A stretch of DNA of 8,944 nucleotides from Candidatus Methylomirabilota bacterium (GCA_016208645.1 JACQXP010000096.1:1-8944); one strand, 5' to 3'; positions 1-5,899 are shown, numbered from the stretch's first letter. Made by a program: numbers and translations. Notes: generated from the sequence alone by a model not told the origin.

Positions 1-2
1 GG

Positions 3-635
3 GACTCAGACTCGCTTCAGGTCGGGGACTGGGTCCTCGCTATCGGCAATCCCTTCGGCCTAGGGCAGACCGTCACCGCCGGGATCGTGAGCGCCAAGGG
101 GCGGGTCATCGGTCAGGGCCCCTACGACGATTTCATCCAGACCGACGCCGCCATCAACCCCGGCAACTCGGGCGGGCCCCTGTTCAGCACGAAGGGCGAG
201 GTGGTCGGGATCAACACCGCCATCTTCAGTCAGTCGGGCGGCAACATCGGGATCGGCTTTGCCGTGCCGGTGAACATGGCGAAGAGTCTGGTACCGCAAC
301 TGAAAGCCAAGGGCCGGGTGAGCCGGGGCTGGCTGGGCGTCTCCATTGGCCCAGTGACCGACGAGGCGGCGAAGGAGCTGAAGCTCAAGGACAAGAAGGG
401 CGCGCTCGTCGCGGAAGTTGTGGAGCGGAGCCCGGCGGATCGGGCCGGCCTCCAGCAGGGGGACCTCATCGTGGGCTTCGATGGGAAGGACGTCGCTAGC
501 GCCACGGATCTTCCCCGCCTCGTGGGCAGCACCCCCATCGGGAAGGAAGTGATTGTCCGGGTGATCCGTGAAGGCCAGTCCCTGGATCTCAAGGTCACCA
601 TCCGCGAGTTCCGCGAAGACGCGACGCCGTCCTGA
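3..635 (+). CDS. HtrA/DegP-family periplasmic serine protease, C-terminal part (5' end outside window)
   Basis: Trypsin-like protease of the HtrA (S1C) family, which degrades or senses misfolded envelope proteins. The frame is open from base 3 to the TGA at 633-635, giving 210 residues. The visible part begins late in the protease domain with the family phrase VLAIGNPFGLGQTVTAGIVS. The catalytic serine lies in NPGNSGGPL (Ser codon 168-170). The catalytic His and Asp must lie upstream of the window. One PDZ domain follows (about bases 318-610: RGWLGVSIG, SPADRAGLQQGDLIVGFDG, then VIREGQ). The protein stops 11 residues after the last PDZ strand, so it has a single PDZ like DegS-type members, not the two of DegP. 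An internal ATG at 87 is not the start, because homology continues upstream of it. An nfeD-like gene begins 21 bases downstream, suggesting co-transcription. The family is certain; the paralogue is not. Confidence 0.95.
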   Translation, partial: DSDSLQVGDWVLAIGNPFGLGQTVTAGIVSAKGRVIGQGPYDDFIQTDAAINPGNSGGPLFSTKGEVVGINTAIFSQSGGNIGIGFAVPVNMAKSLVPQLKAKGRVSRGWLGVSIGPVTDEAAKELKLKDKKGALVAEVVERSPADRAGLQQGDLIVGFDGKDVASATDLPRLVGSTPIGKEVIVRVIREGQSLDLKVTIREFREDATPS

Positions 636-656
636 GTGCCGCAGTGGAGGGAATCC

Positions 657-1004
657 ATGTGTCACTTGATCCTGGTGGCGCCTGTCCTGGCGTTGCCGGT
701 GTTCTGGCTGCTGCCGTTCTCCGTCGCTCTCCCGGCCTACGGGGCCGTGCTTCTACTGACGGCCCTGATCGCGTGGCCGGTAGTGACCGCCATGCGAGGC
801 CCGCAGCTCACGGGACCGGAGGCGATCATTGGCGCGCGGGGTGAGGCCTTGACGGAGTTGAGTCCCCACGGGCTCGTCCGCTGCCAGGGGGAGGTCTGGT
901 CCGCCACCGCTGACGAACTGATCCCGCCGGGGGAGCGGGTCCGGGTTGTTGCCATAGATCGATTGCACGCCCGGGTCGCACGTCACGCTCGAACAGATGG
1001 ATAG
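657..1004 (+). CDS. Short NfeD-like membrane protein (two TM helices plus OB-fold domain)
   Basis: A 115-residue protein with two hydrophobic segments (about residues 3-22 and 25-46), followed by a C-terminal OB-fold-like domain of the NfeD family. The domain pattern is visible: IIGARGEALTELSPHGLVRC, then GEVWSA, then IPPGERVRVVAIDRLHARV. NfeD proteins are partners of membrane proteases and of stomatin/SPFH proteins in membrane quality control. This is the short form without the ClpP-like protease domain. I chose the ATG at 657 because GGAGGG (646-651) sits at good spacing. A GTG at 636 directly after the protease stop would add seven unsupported residues. Lying 21 bases after an HtrA protease, it probably shares its transcript and envelope-stress role, which is inference. 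No stomatin gene is visible. Confidence 0.8.
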   Translation: MCHLILVAPVLALPVFWLLPFSVALPAYGAVLLLTALIAWPVVTAMRGPQLTGPEAIIGARGEALTELSPHGLVRCQGEVWSATADELIPPGERVRVVAIDRLHARVARHARTDG

Positions 1005-1017
1005 ATCCCCCCTGCGA

Positions 1018-1032
1018 GCTCGGCGGCCGAGC
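1018..1032 (+). repeat. Short inverted repeat after the nfeD-like stop
   Basis: Arms GCTCGGC (1018-1024) and GCCGAGC (1026-1032) flank a single G, 13 bases after the stop of the nfeD-like gene. There is no T-run after it, so it is a poor intrinsic terminator. It could be a 3'-end mRNA hairpin or chance in GC-rich DNA. Confidence 0.3.
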
Positions 1033-1050
1033 AGAAGGGAGGTGAGGTGG

Positions 1051-1146
1051 ATGAAGCGGTTTGCGGTTCCCCGCGTCGCCCACTGCGGCTCCGGGCACGC
1101 ATGGGTCCCGGGCACGACCCAAAACTGCCTCCCCCGGCGGGGTTGA
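1051..1146 (+). CDS. Possible 31-codon ORF with a strong Shine-Dalgarno site
   Basis: An ATG at 1051 is preceded by a very good ribosome-binding sequence (AAGGGAGGTGAGG, from 1036) and opens a frame of 31 codons ending in TGA at 1144-1146. The peptide begins MKRFAVPRVAHC, has two cysteines and two histidines, and ends in basic residues. I recognise no family and see no membrane segment. It fills most of the 210-base gap between the nfeD-like gene and the YHS gene, and a strong hairpin follows it. It could be a small protein, a leader peptide, or the stump of a lost gene. The only evidence is the start context, so confidence is low. Confidence 0.2.
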   Translation: MKRFAVPRVAHCGSGHAWVPGTTQNCLPRRG

Positions 1147-1164
1147 CCTGACACGTGACCAACC

Positions 1165-1194
1165 GGCCGGGCACTGGCTTGCCAGTGCCCGGCC
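1165..1194 (+). repeat. Perfect 14-bp hairpin directly upstream of the YHS ribosome-binding site
   Basis: The arms GGCCGGGCACTGGC (1165-1178) and GCCAGTGCCCGGCC (1181-1194) are exact reverse complements separated by TT. As RNA this would be a 13-bp stem with a CUUG tetraloop. It ends six bases before the AGGAGG (1201-1206) of the YHS gene. No T-run follows, so it is not a classical terminator. It is better placed to act as a 5' mRNA stabiliser, an attenuation element or a protein-binding palindrome. Confidence 0.6.
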
Positions 1195-1214
1195 CACCTC
1201 AGGAGGGAAACACC

Positions 1215-1382
1215 ATGGCAAAGGATCCTGTTTGCAGCATGCAGGTGGACGAGAAGAAGGCTGCGGCCACCTCGGTCTACAAGGGGACGACCTATTACTT
1301 CTGTGGCGCGGCGTGCAAGGTGGCCTTCGACAATAGCCCGGAGAAGTTCATCGGGAAAGCCGGGACCCACGCCGGGCACTAG
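1215..1382 (+). CDS. Small YHS-domain metal-binding protein
   Basis: A 55-residue soluble protein that is essentially one YHS domain. The domain signature is complete: DPVCSMQVD near the N-terminus, the YKGTTYYFCGAACKVAF core with two more cysteines, and NSPEKFIG. YHS domains are Cys-rich metal-binding modules found alone or fused to copper ATPases and heavy-metal proteins, so copper or another soft metal is the likely ligand. The C-terminal tail GTHAGH adds two histidines that could help bind metal. I chose the ATG at 1215 because AGGAGG (1201-1206) precedes it by eight bases. An in-frame start at 1155 would translate the hairpin arms and is unlikely. Inverted arms GCCGGGC (1371-1377) and GCCCGGC (1384-1390) bracket the stop codon without a T-run. 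A CopA gene lies about 5.5 kb downstream, so a functional link to it is inference. Confidence 0.85.
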   Translation: MAKDPVCSMQVDEKKAAATSVYKGTTYYFCGAACKVAFDNSPEKFIGKAGTHAGH

Positions 1383-1534
1383 CGCCCGGCACTCGGGAGG
1401 GGGACTGCACGGACCGTGTGGTCTCCCTTCCGTCCGGCGCAGAGAAGCCTCGAGCTGCCTCGGCGGGGATCCGGTCGGAGGGGCAGCAAGAGGACCAACT
1501 CTTCCGGCCTCTCGTGTCTGTCAGGGGTCGAGCG

Positions 1535-2641
1535 ATGCTCATTCGGTACGATGTCATCATCGTGGGGGGAAGCTTCGCCGGGCTGGCGGTGGCCAGCCGG
1601 TTGCGCGGCCGCGTCCTGCTCATTGACAAGGATGAGATCGGCGAGGGCCAGACGTCGGCTTGCGGCACGCTCCTGGGCGTTCCTCAGCGTCTCGGCCTCA
1701 TGGAGAGCGTGCTCCACGCTCAGGACGCCCTGGTCTTCCACCTGCAAGGCCGGACCGAGGTCATGCATACGCGCAATCAGCCATTTTGCACCTTTGACTA
1801 CGGGCGCTTTTGCCGGGACTTTGCGGGGCGCCTGGACGTAGAGATGCTTCGGGCCAGCGCGCAGCGTGTGGATGGGGACCGCGTCGTCACCGATCGGGGA
1901 ACCTTTGCCGGCACCTGCATCGTGGACGCCTCGGGCTGGCGAGCGATCCTCGCCCGCTCCCTGCGCCCGGACTATGCCGACAGGCGTTGGATGAGCTACG
2001 GGATCGAGACCGAGGTGGTGAGCAGGGGGGACTACCTGTGCTTCTGGTACGACCCGAGTCTGGTCCCGCGAGGCGTCCAGTGGTTCTTCCCTTGCGGATC
2101 CCACGTCCGGGTAGGGGTGGCGAGCTATGCCGGCGACGCGCGCCTCCGTGGTCATCTGGATCTCTTTGCGGAGTCCCTGGGGGTGGCAAAGGCACGGATC
2201 CACGGAGGATATTTCCCCGCGGGGCTCCGGGAGCCGGTGGTGGGCAACCTGTTCGTGGTCGGCGATGCGGCGGGTCAATGCCTCCCCTTCACGGGAGAGG
2301 GAATTCGCCCCGCTCTCTATTTCGGCCAGGCGTGTGGTGACATCGTTCAGGCGGTGGTTGACGGGCGTCTGCCTCTGGAGCAAGGCTATCTGCGCTACCG
2401 GCAATTCGTCAGCCGCCATCGCTGGATGTACCGGGTGATGGCGCTCTCCCAGCTCGCCCTCCTCCGGCTACCGGTTCCGATCTCGAGCCGCCTCATCGGC
2501 CTGATCTGCCGGGAGCCGCTGCGCGGGCGCATCTTGCCGGGATATGTCCGCTTCGCGGATCCTCGCGCACTGATTCCGCTGCCGCCCGTTGTGCGCCAGA
2601 CGGCGAATCGGCAATTGGTTCTGGCGACATCGGAGGCTTAA
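1535..2641 (+). CDS. FAD-dependent oxidoreductase of the geranylgeranyl reductase family
   Basis: A 368-residue flavoprotein related to geranylgeranyl reductases and FixC-like enzymes, which reduce isoprenoid double bonds or pass electrons to lipophilic acceptors. The N-terminal Rossmann motif is DVIIVGGSFAGLAVASRL (residues 6-23) with the acidic ribose-binding turn at LLIDKDEIG. DASGW lies at residues 131-135. The family phrase VQWFFPCGSHVRVGV is at about residues 181-195, and the second FAD motif, VVGDAAGQCLPFTGEGIRPA, at 241-260. There are no membrane helices. I chose the ATG at 1535 because the Rossmann strand begins five residues later and AGGGG lies just upstream. The longer frame from a GTG at 1418 adds 39 residues of low-complexity sequence. 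Its neighbours give no pathway, so the substrate (quinone side chain, lipid or carotenoid) cannot be told. The family is confident; the activity is not. Confidence 0.85.
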   Translation: MLIRYDVIIVGGSFAGLAVASRLRGRVLLIDKDEIGEGQTSACGTLLGVPQRLGLMESVLHAQDALVFHLQGRTEVMHTRNQPFCTFDYGRFCRDFAGRLDVEMLRASAQRVDGDRVVTDRGTFAGTCIVDASGWRAILARSLRPDYADRRWMSYGIETEVVSRGDYLCFWYDPSLVPRGVQWFFPCGSHVRVGVASYAGDARLRGHLDLFAESLGVAKARIHGGYFPAGLREPVVGNLFVVGDAAGQCLPFTGEGIRPALYFGQACGDIVQAVVDGRLPLEQGYLRYRQFVSRHRWMYRVMALSQLALLRLPVPISSRLIGLICREPLRGRILPGYVRFADPRALIPLPPVVRQTANRQLVLATSEA

Positions 2642-2716
2642 GGAGGGAGGGTTGGAACGGCTCCCGGCGCGCTACAGCCATGGGGGACGAGGGGACCCCC
2701 AGGAAGGCTCGAATCC

Positions 2717-2732
2717 CTGTGACTTGTCACAG
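2717..2732. promoter_or_regulatory. Palindromic putative operator upstream of pal
   Basis: CTGTGAC-TT-GTCACAG is a perfect 16-bp palindrome ending 31 bases before the pal start codon. The half-site TGTGA matches the CRP half-site, but the gap between the halves is four bases instead of six, so a standard CRP site does not fit. It could be the operator of another dimeric regulator. I see no convincing -35/-10 pair around it. Confidence 0.35.
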
Positions 2733-2763
2733 AACCAGCACGCAGAATCAGGAGGTGCGCAAG

Positions 2764-3357
2764 ATGGGAAGGCGTTCTGTTCTGGTGGGAGTGCTCCTTC
2801 TGACTGTCGGACTCCTTTCCGGATGTCCCAAAAAGCCTGAGGTAGGGCAGGCCGGCCCCGCGGCCATTGGGCCGCAGGCCGGTGTGCCGGCGGCCCCACC
2901 CGCCGCCGCTCCGGCGCCGCGTGCGGGCGATATCCCGGTGACCCGCCCTGCCCCGCCGGCGGAGGCCGCGATCCGCCCAGCGCCCCCCGCGGTCCCGGCA
3001 TCCCCGACCGCTCCGGCGGCGGTGCCGTTGCGAGACATCTTCTTCGACTACGACAAGTCCAACGTCCGGGACGATCAGAAGACGGCGCTGAACGAGAACG
3101 TCGCCTGGCTGAAGGCCAATCCTGCGGTGAAGATCACGATCGAGGGCCATGCCGACGAGCGGGGGACCAACGAATATAACCTTGCGCTGGGTGAACGGCG
3201 GGCCAAAGCGACTAAGGATTACCTTGTAGCTACCGGCATTGAGGCGACGCGGATCGCCACAATCAGCTATGGCGAGGAGCGCCCCTTCGTTCTGGGGCAC
3301 GACGAGAGCGCCTGGAAGTGGAACCGCCGGGCGCACTTCGTGATTACATGGCGATGA
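2764..3357 (+). CDS. pal: Peptidoglycan-associated lipoprotein (Pal), OmpA-like domain
   Basis: A 197-residue outer-membrane lipoprotein that anchors the outer membrane to peptidoglycan, normally working with TolB and TolA/Q/R. The N-terminus is a lipoprotein signal with lipobox LLSGC (Cys21). The residue after Cys is Pro, so there is no inner-membrane Asp retention signal. Residues 25-88 form a Pro/Ala-rich linker, and residues 90-197 are the OmpA-C domain: DIFFDYDKSNVR, then IEGHADERGTNEYNLALGERRA carrying the peptidoglycan-contacting Asp and Arg, then ISYGEERP. The ATG at 2764 follows AGGAGGT (2750-2756) at ideal spacing. The longer frame from 2680 would bury the signal peptide. No tolB or ybgF/cpoB gene is adjacent, which is unusual for pal but does not rule out function. 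The stop TGA (3355-3357) overlaps an ATG at 3354 in another frame. Confidence 0.93.
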   Translation: MGRRSVLVGVLLLTVGLLSGCPKKPEVGQAGPAAIGPQAGVPAAPPAAAPAPRAGDIPVTRPAPPAEAAIRPAPPAVPASPTAPAAVPLRDIFFDYDKSNVRDDQKTALNENVAWLKANPAVKITIEGHADERGTNEYNLALGERRAKATKDYLVATGIEATRIATISYGEERPFVLGHDESAWKWNRRAHFVITWR

Positions 3358-3383
3358 CAACCGGCCAATTTCGAGAACCCACC

Positions 3384-3701
3384 ATGACAACAATTGTGGA
3401 ATACACGGATCGGAAACGACCGGAGAACCGTTACCCGGTGCGCATCATCTCGCCACCTCGCGCAGGATCCTGTTGCTTTTCGGACATGGAAGAGCTGGGC
3501 GAGCCGGTGGATGATGGCCGCTGGGTGTTCCAGTACAAGCGCTGCAAGAAGTGCGGATTCGCCTTGCGGGTGATTCTGCGCGAGATCCCGGATGTCGCGC
3601 TGGCGGCTGGGCTGCGCAGGACCCTGGTCAAGTCCTTTGTCCGCGCGGGAGAGGGCCAGGGTGAGGGGGTCGTTCCGACGTGCGAAACGACTGCACAATA
3701 A
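3384..3701 (+). CDS. Small Cys-rich putative zinc-ribbon protein, copy 1 of a tandem pair
   Basis: A 105-residue soluble protein of unknown function. It has a CC pair (Cys30, Cys31) and a CKKC pair (Cys54, Cys57 in YKRCKKCGFALRV), spaced like a zinc ribbon, and then a helical tail (REIPDVALAAGLRRTLVKSFVR). It aligns without gaps to the next gene from the start to SFVR. After SFVR it carries a different tail (from AGEGQGEG) because a GC-rich repeat (3647-3669) begins there. I chose the ATG at 3384 because it aligns with copy 2 at MATIVEYTD. In-frame ATGs at 3354 (overlapping the pal stop as ATGA) and 3348 are alternatives, and 3354 would allow translational coupling to pal. The upstream Shine-Dalgarno site is weak. 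It probably sits in the pal transcript. I do not recognise a named family. Confidence 0.65.
   Translation: MTTIVEYTDRKRPENRYPVRIISPPRAGSCCFSDMEELGEPVDDGRWVFQYKRCKKCGFALRVILREIPDVALAAGLRRTLVKSFVRAGEGQGEGVVPTCETTAQ
3647..3669 (+). repeat. GC-rich purine repeat at the 3' end of copy 1
   Basis: A 23-base purine-rich stretch (GGGAGAGGGCC, then AGGGTGAGGGGG) begins four bases after the two tandem copies cease to match. From memory, near-identical phrases occur as dispersed intergenic repeats in many high-GC genomes. A hairpin follows (GTCGTT at 3669-3674 with AACGAC at 3686-3691). The stretch is read as coding in copy 1 and gives its extra tail. Confidence 0.45.
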
Positions 3702-3729
3702 TCCCGGTTAGGAGATGATGGACCACAGG

Positions 3730-4005
3730 ATGGCAACAATTGTGGAATACACGGATCAGAAACGGCCGAAGAACCTGTACCCGAAGCGAATCATCTCGCC
3801 GCCCCGTTCGGGACCCTGCTGCTTCTCCGACATGGAGGAGATCGGTGAGCCGCAGGAAGAGGATCGCAAGGTCTTCCAGTACAAGCGCTGCAAGAAGTGC
3901 GGATTCGCCTTGCGGGTGATTCTGCGCGAGATCCCGGATGTCGCGCTGGCGGCTGGGCTGCGCAGGACCCTGGTCAAGTCCTTTGTCCGGGACAGCGCCG
4001 GGTAA
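3730..4005 (+). CDS. Small Cys-rich putative zinc-ribbon protein, copy 2 of a tandem pair
   Basis: A 91-residue paralogue of the preceding gene with the same four cysteines (30, 31, 54, 57) and the same helical tail, ending in DSAG directly after SFVR. This is probably the unaltered C-terminus of the family. The N-terminal half differs from copy 1 at 13 of the first 50 residues, mostly in the charged loop between the two cysteine pairs (EPQEEDRK against EPVDDGRW). I chose the ATG at 3730 because it aligns with copy 1. ATGs at 3715 and 3718 lie too close to AGGAG (3710-3714), although translation from them cannot be excluded. No named function is recognised. The four-Cys pattern suggests zinc or another metal, and a nucleic-acid or protein-binding adaptor role is only a guess. 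Confidence 0.65.
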   Translation: MATIVEYTDQKRPKNLYPKRIISPPRSGPCCFSDMEEIGEPQEEDRKVFQYKRCKKCGFALRVILREIPDVALAAGLRRTLVKSFVRDSAG

Positions 4006-4082
4006 TTGGACCCGCGGTGTGGGCGGAAAGCCATGTTCTCTTGACGGTGAACGGGGGGGAGGCCATGGGGTGGTGGGAATGC

Positions 4083-4487
4083 ATGCGTCGGTTGGTTGCG
4101 TGCCTCGTCCTGGCAATCATCGCAGGAACGGGAACCGTCTGGGCGGAGCAGCCGGGCCTCCCACCCGGAGGCGGCCACGGGCCAGCCATGCGCCAGGGGG
4201 GCTACCACGAACCGGGAGTCGTTCAGCGCGACTTGGCCGACCGCATCGCCCACGTGGGGCGCATGTTGGGGGATCTATCGCCCATCCTCATGCGAATTGA
4301 CCCGGCCTGGCCGGAGTATCCCAAGCTGGTGGAGGCGGTGGGGCTGGGCGGCGAGATCCTCCGGGATGCCCGAACGGTTCTGGCAGAGGGTCGCCTGCCC
4401 CGGGAGGTCCTCCGACGCCTCATGGATCAGGAGATCCGGATGCAGGCGGTCATGGAAGAGGTCAGACTGGCGGTCGGGAAGCGATGA
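4083..4487 (+). CDS. Unrecognised secreted small helical protein
   Basis: A 134-residue protein with a classical Sec signal peptide (MRRLVACLVLAIIAG, cleavage probably after VWA), so it is expected in the periplasm. The mature part starts with a Gly/Pro/His-rich stretch (QPGLPPGGGHGPAM). It continues as a mostly helical, charged domain (RDLADRIAHVGRMLGDLSP, LPREVLRRLMDQEIRMQ) and has no cysteine after the signal. The stop is TGA at 4485-4487. The start could also be the ATG at 4065, six codons earlier, where GGAGG sits only two bases away. I prefer 4083 because it gives a normal basic signal-peptide N-region. I recognise no family. It lies between the Cys-rich pair and the EB_dh gene, and the 77-base gap upstream shows no terminator. 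Confidence 0.6.
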   Translation: MRRLVACLVLAIIAGTGTVWAEQPGLPPGGGHGPAMRQGGYHEPGVVQRDLADRIAHVGRMLGDLSPILMRIDPAWPEYPKLVEAVGLGGEILRDARTVLAEGRLPREVLRRLMDQEIRMQAVMEEVRLAVGKR

Positions 4488-4693
4488 TTCCGGCGTGTGC
4501 CGGCGCGGACTGCCGCCACAGGCTGGAAATGCCGTGGAGGAGGTGAATGTTATGATATGCCGAGACCCTCCGGCGTCGGCCGGAGTGCAATAGCCGGGAT
4601 ATCCTGGCGGTTCGCTTGTCACGGCTGGAGCGCACTGGTAAGTTTCGTGGACAAGAACTGACTGGGGAGGGGGAGAGGCAAAGGAGACGTCTC
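4488..4693 (+). other. Intergenic gap with a 13-codon mini-ORF and hairpins
   Basis: This 206-base gap lies between the secreted helical protein and the EB_dh gene. It holds a weak hairpin after the upstream stop (CCGGC-GTGT-GCCGG). A strong Shine-Dalgarno-like run (GGAGGAGGTGA, ending at 4546) is followed by an ATG at 4552 that opens only 13 codons, to TAG at 4591-4593. Within the mini-ORF lies a second hairpin (CTCCGGC 4568-4574, GCCGGAG 4579-4585). This could be a leader-peptide arrangement or the scar of a lost gene. I see no promoter. Confidence 0.3.
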
Positions 4694-5713
4694 ATGCGAT
4701 GGATGTGGGGAATCACGGCCGGGGCCCTGATCTTGGGACTGGGTCTTCTGGCCGGATCGGCAGATGCTCAGGAGGTCGTGCTCAAGGCAAAGCGCGTCCA
4801 GGCGGCGCCAACGCTGGACGGGACGGTCGAGGCGATTTGGGACCAAGCTCCCGAGTTCACCATTCCGATCTCCGGCGGCAGGAACCTCCCTGGCGGCAAG
4901 ACCGATGTCAGGCTGAAGGCGGTGTATACCGCCGATCGGATCTACTTCCTGGCCCGCTGGAAGGACGCCACCGACAGTGTCCGCCGCAGCCCCTTCCAGA
5001 AGCAGGCGGACGGCACCTGGATCCAACTGAAGGACCCCAGCGACAAGGGCGGGGACAATAATCTCTACTACGAGGACAAGTTTGCGATGCTCTGGAACGT
5101 CAACATCGCGGCCGTGGAGAAGTCCGGCTGGATGTCGGTGATCCAGTTGGGCGGCGGGAAGCCCTACGGGAACAAGTTCGCGCCCGAGGCGGGCCAGCAT
5201 GCCGACATGTGGCACTGGAAGCGGGTCCGGACCGGCCCGGTCGGGCAATTTGACGATCAGTACCTGGATGGGACCCGCTACGACAAGGAGAAGGCGCCGG
5301 AGGCGGGGCGGAAGAGCGACCCCAAGACCGGGGGCGGCTATGCCGACAACAAGCTGGTGGACGGGAAGCCCCAGTGGGCTCTGCCAGGCAACAAGCCGGC
5401 AGCTCCCTACTGGATCCTGGACACCGAGAAGGTCGCCTTCGATGACAGCAAGTACAAGCCGGGTGACGAGGTGCCCAGCATCATCATTGCGCCGTTCACT
5501 GGTGATCGAGCGGACATCACGGCTCAGGGCGTCTGGAAGGACGGCGAGTGGACGCTGGAGTTCAGCCGCGCCCTTACCACCGGGGGCGAGCACGACGTGC
5601 AATTCAGTGACTTGACCAAGGCGTACACCTTCGGTGTCGCCGTGTTCGACAACGCCCAGGTGCGCCACGCCTTCAACCCGAAGCCTGCCAGGCTCACCTT
5701 CGAACAGCGGTAG
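4694..5713 (+). CDS. Secreted ethylbenzene dehydrogenase-related (EB_dh heme-binding domain) protein
   Basis: A 339-residue exported protein with a signal peptide (residues 1-25, cleavage after ADA) and one EB_dh/DOMON-like beta domain. This fold is that of the heme-b subunit of DMSO-reductase-type dehydrogenases such as ethylbenzene dehydrogenase gamma. Family features visible are TLDGTVEAIWDQAP (40-53), VYTADRIYFLARWKDATDS (77-95), YEDKFAMLWNVN (126-137), HADMWHWKRVRTGPVGQ (169-185), GVWKDGEWTLEFSRAL (279-294) and YTFGVAVFDN (311-320). Met132 or Met172 and a nearby lysine are candidate heme ligands. There is no cysteine in the protein, so no CxxCH c-type site. The start ATG at 4694 follows AAGGAG (4681-4686). 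No catalytic molybdenum or Fe-S subunit gene is nearby, so it may be a stand-alone electron carrier. The gene ends 50 bases before a strong terminator. Confidence 0.85.
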   Translation: MRWMWGITAGALILGLGLLAGSADAQEVVLKAKRVQAAPTLDGTVEAIWDQAPEFTIPISGGRNLPGGKTDVRLKAVYTADRIYFLARWKDATDSVRRSPFQKQADGTWIQLKDPSDKGGDNNLYYEDKFAMLWNVNIAAVEKSGWMSVIQLGGGKPYGNKFAPEAGQHADMWHWKRVRTGPVGQFDDQYLDGTRYDKEKAPEAGRKSDPKTGGGYADNKLVDGKPQWALPGNKPAAPYWILDTEKVAFDDSKYKPGDEVPSIIIAPFTGDRADITAQGVWKDGEWTLEFSRALTTGGEHDVQFSDLTKAYTFGVAVFDNAQVRHAFNPKPARLTFEQR

Positions 5714-5763
5714 AAACCCGGCCGGGCGTGTTTTCCTCCCCTCCCCACGTTCGGCCGGTGTAC

Positions 5764-5809
5764 ACGGGATGCCGGCCCCGCTATTCAGTCGGAGCCGGCA
5801 TCCCGTTTT
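5764..5809 (+). terminator. Intrinsic terminator of the EB_dh gene
   Basis: A perfect 13-bp stem (ACGGGATGCCGGC at 5764-5776 with GCCGGCATCCCGT at 5794-5806) and a 17-base loop run directly into TTTT (5806-5809). It lies 50 bases after the stop of the EB_dh gene on the same strand. Confidence 0.85.
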
Positions 5810-5899
5810 GCCTACCCCAAGCCATCCAGAGTTCCGGAACGCAGTGCGCCGCCCCTCGGTACATCCTCTCCCATCCCCGGTGCCAGGCGTCGCCTCTTT

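Larger units (their letters stand above)
3384..3989 (+). repeat. Tandem gene duplication, 346-bp period
   Basis: Bases 3384-3643 align with 3730-3989 at a constant offset of 346 and without gaps. The last 116 bases (3528-3643 and 3874-3989) are identical. The first 144 differ at many sites (about 37 of the first 50 residues match). The copies stop matching at base 3643/3989. Confidence 0.9.

Noticed and set aside
1165..1194. Rho-independent terminator
   Set aside because: The stem is strong, but the following bases are CACCTCAGGAGG with no T-run, and a gene starts immediately downstream.
1418..1534. N-terminal extension of the flavoprotein from a GTG codon
   Set aside because: The extra 39 residues are low-complexity and lie before the Rossmann strand, which in this family begins close to the N-terminus.
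1379..2419. A 346-codon minus-strand frame opposite the flavoprotein
   Set aside because: It is a shadow of the geranylgeranyl-reductase-family gene, whose two FAD motifs are clear on the + strand.
2717..2732. CRP or FNR binding site
   Set aside because: The spacing between the half-sites is two bases too short for the CRP/FNR geometry, so it is kept only as an unassigned palindrome.
3384..4005. Insertion sequence or mobile element causing the tandem copies
   Set aside because: No transposase, terminal inverted repeats or target duplication is visible; a simple tandem gene duplication explains the constant 346-bp offset.
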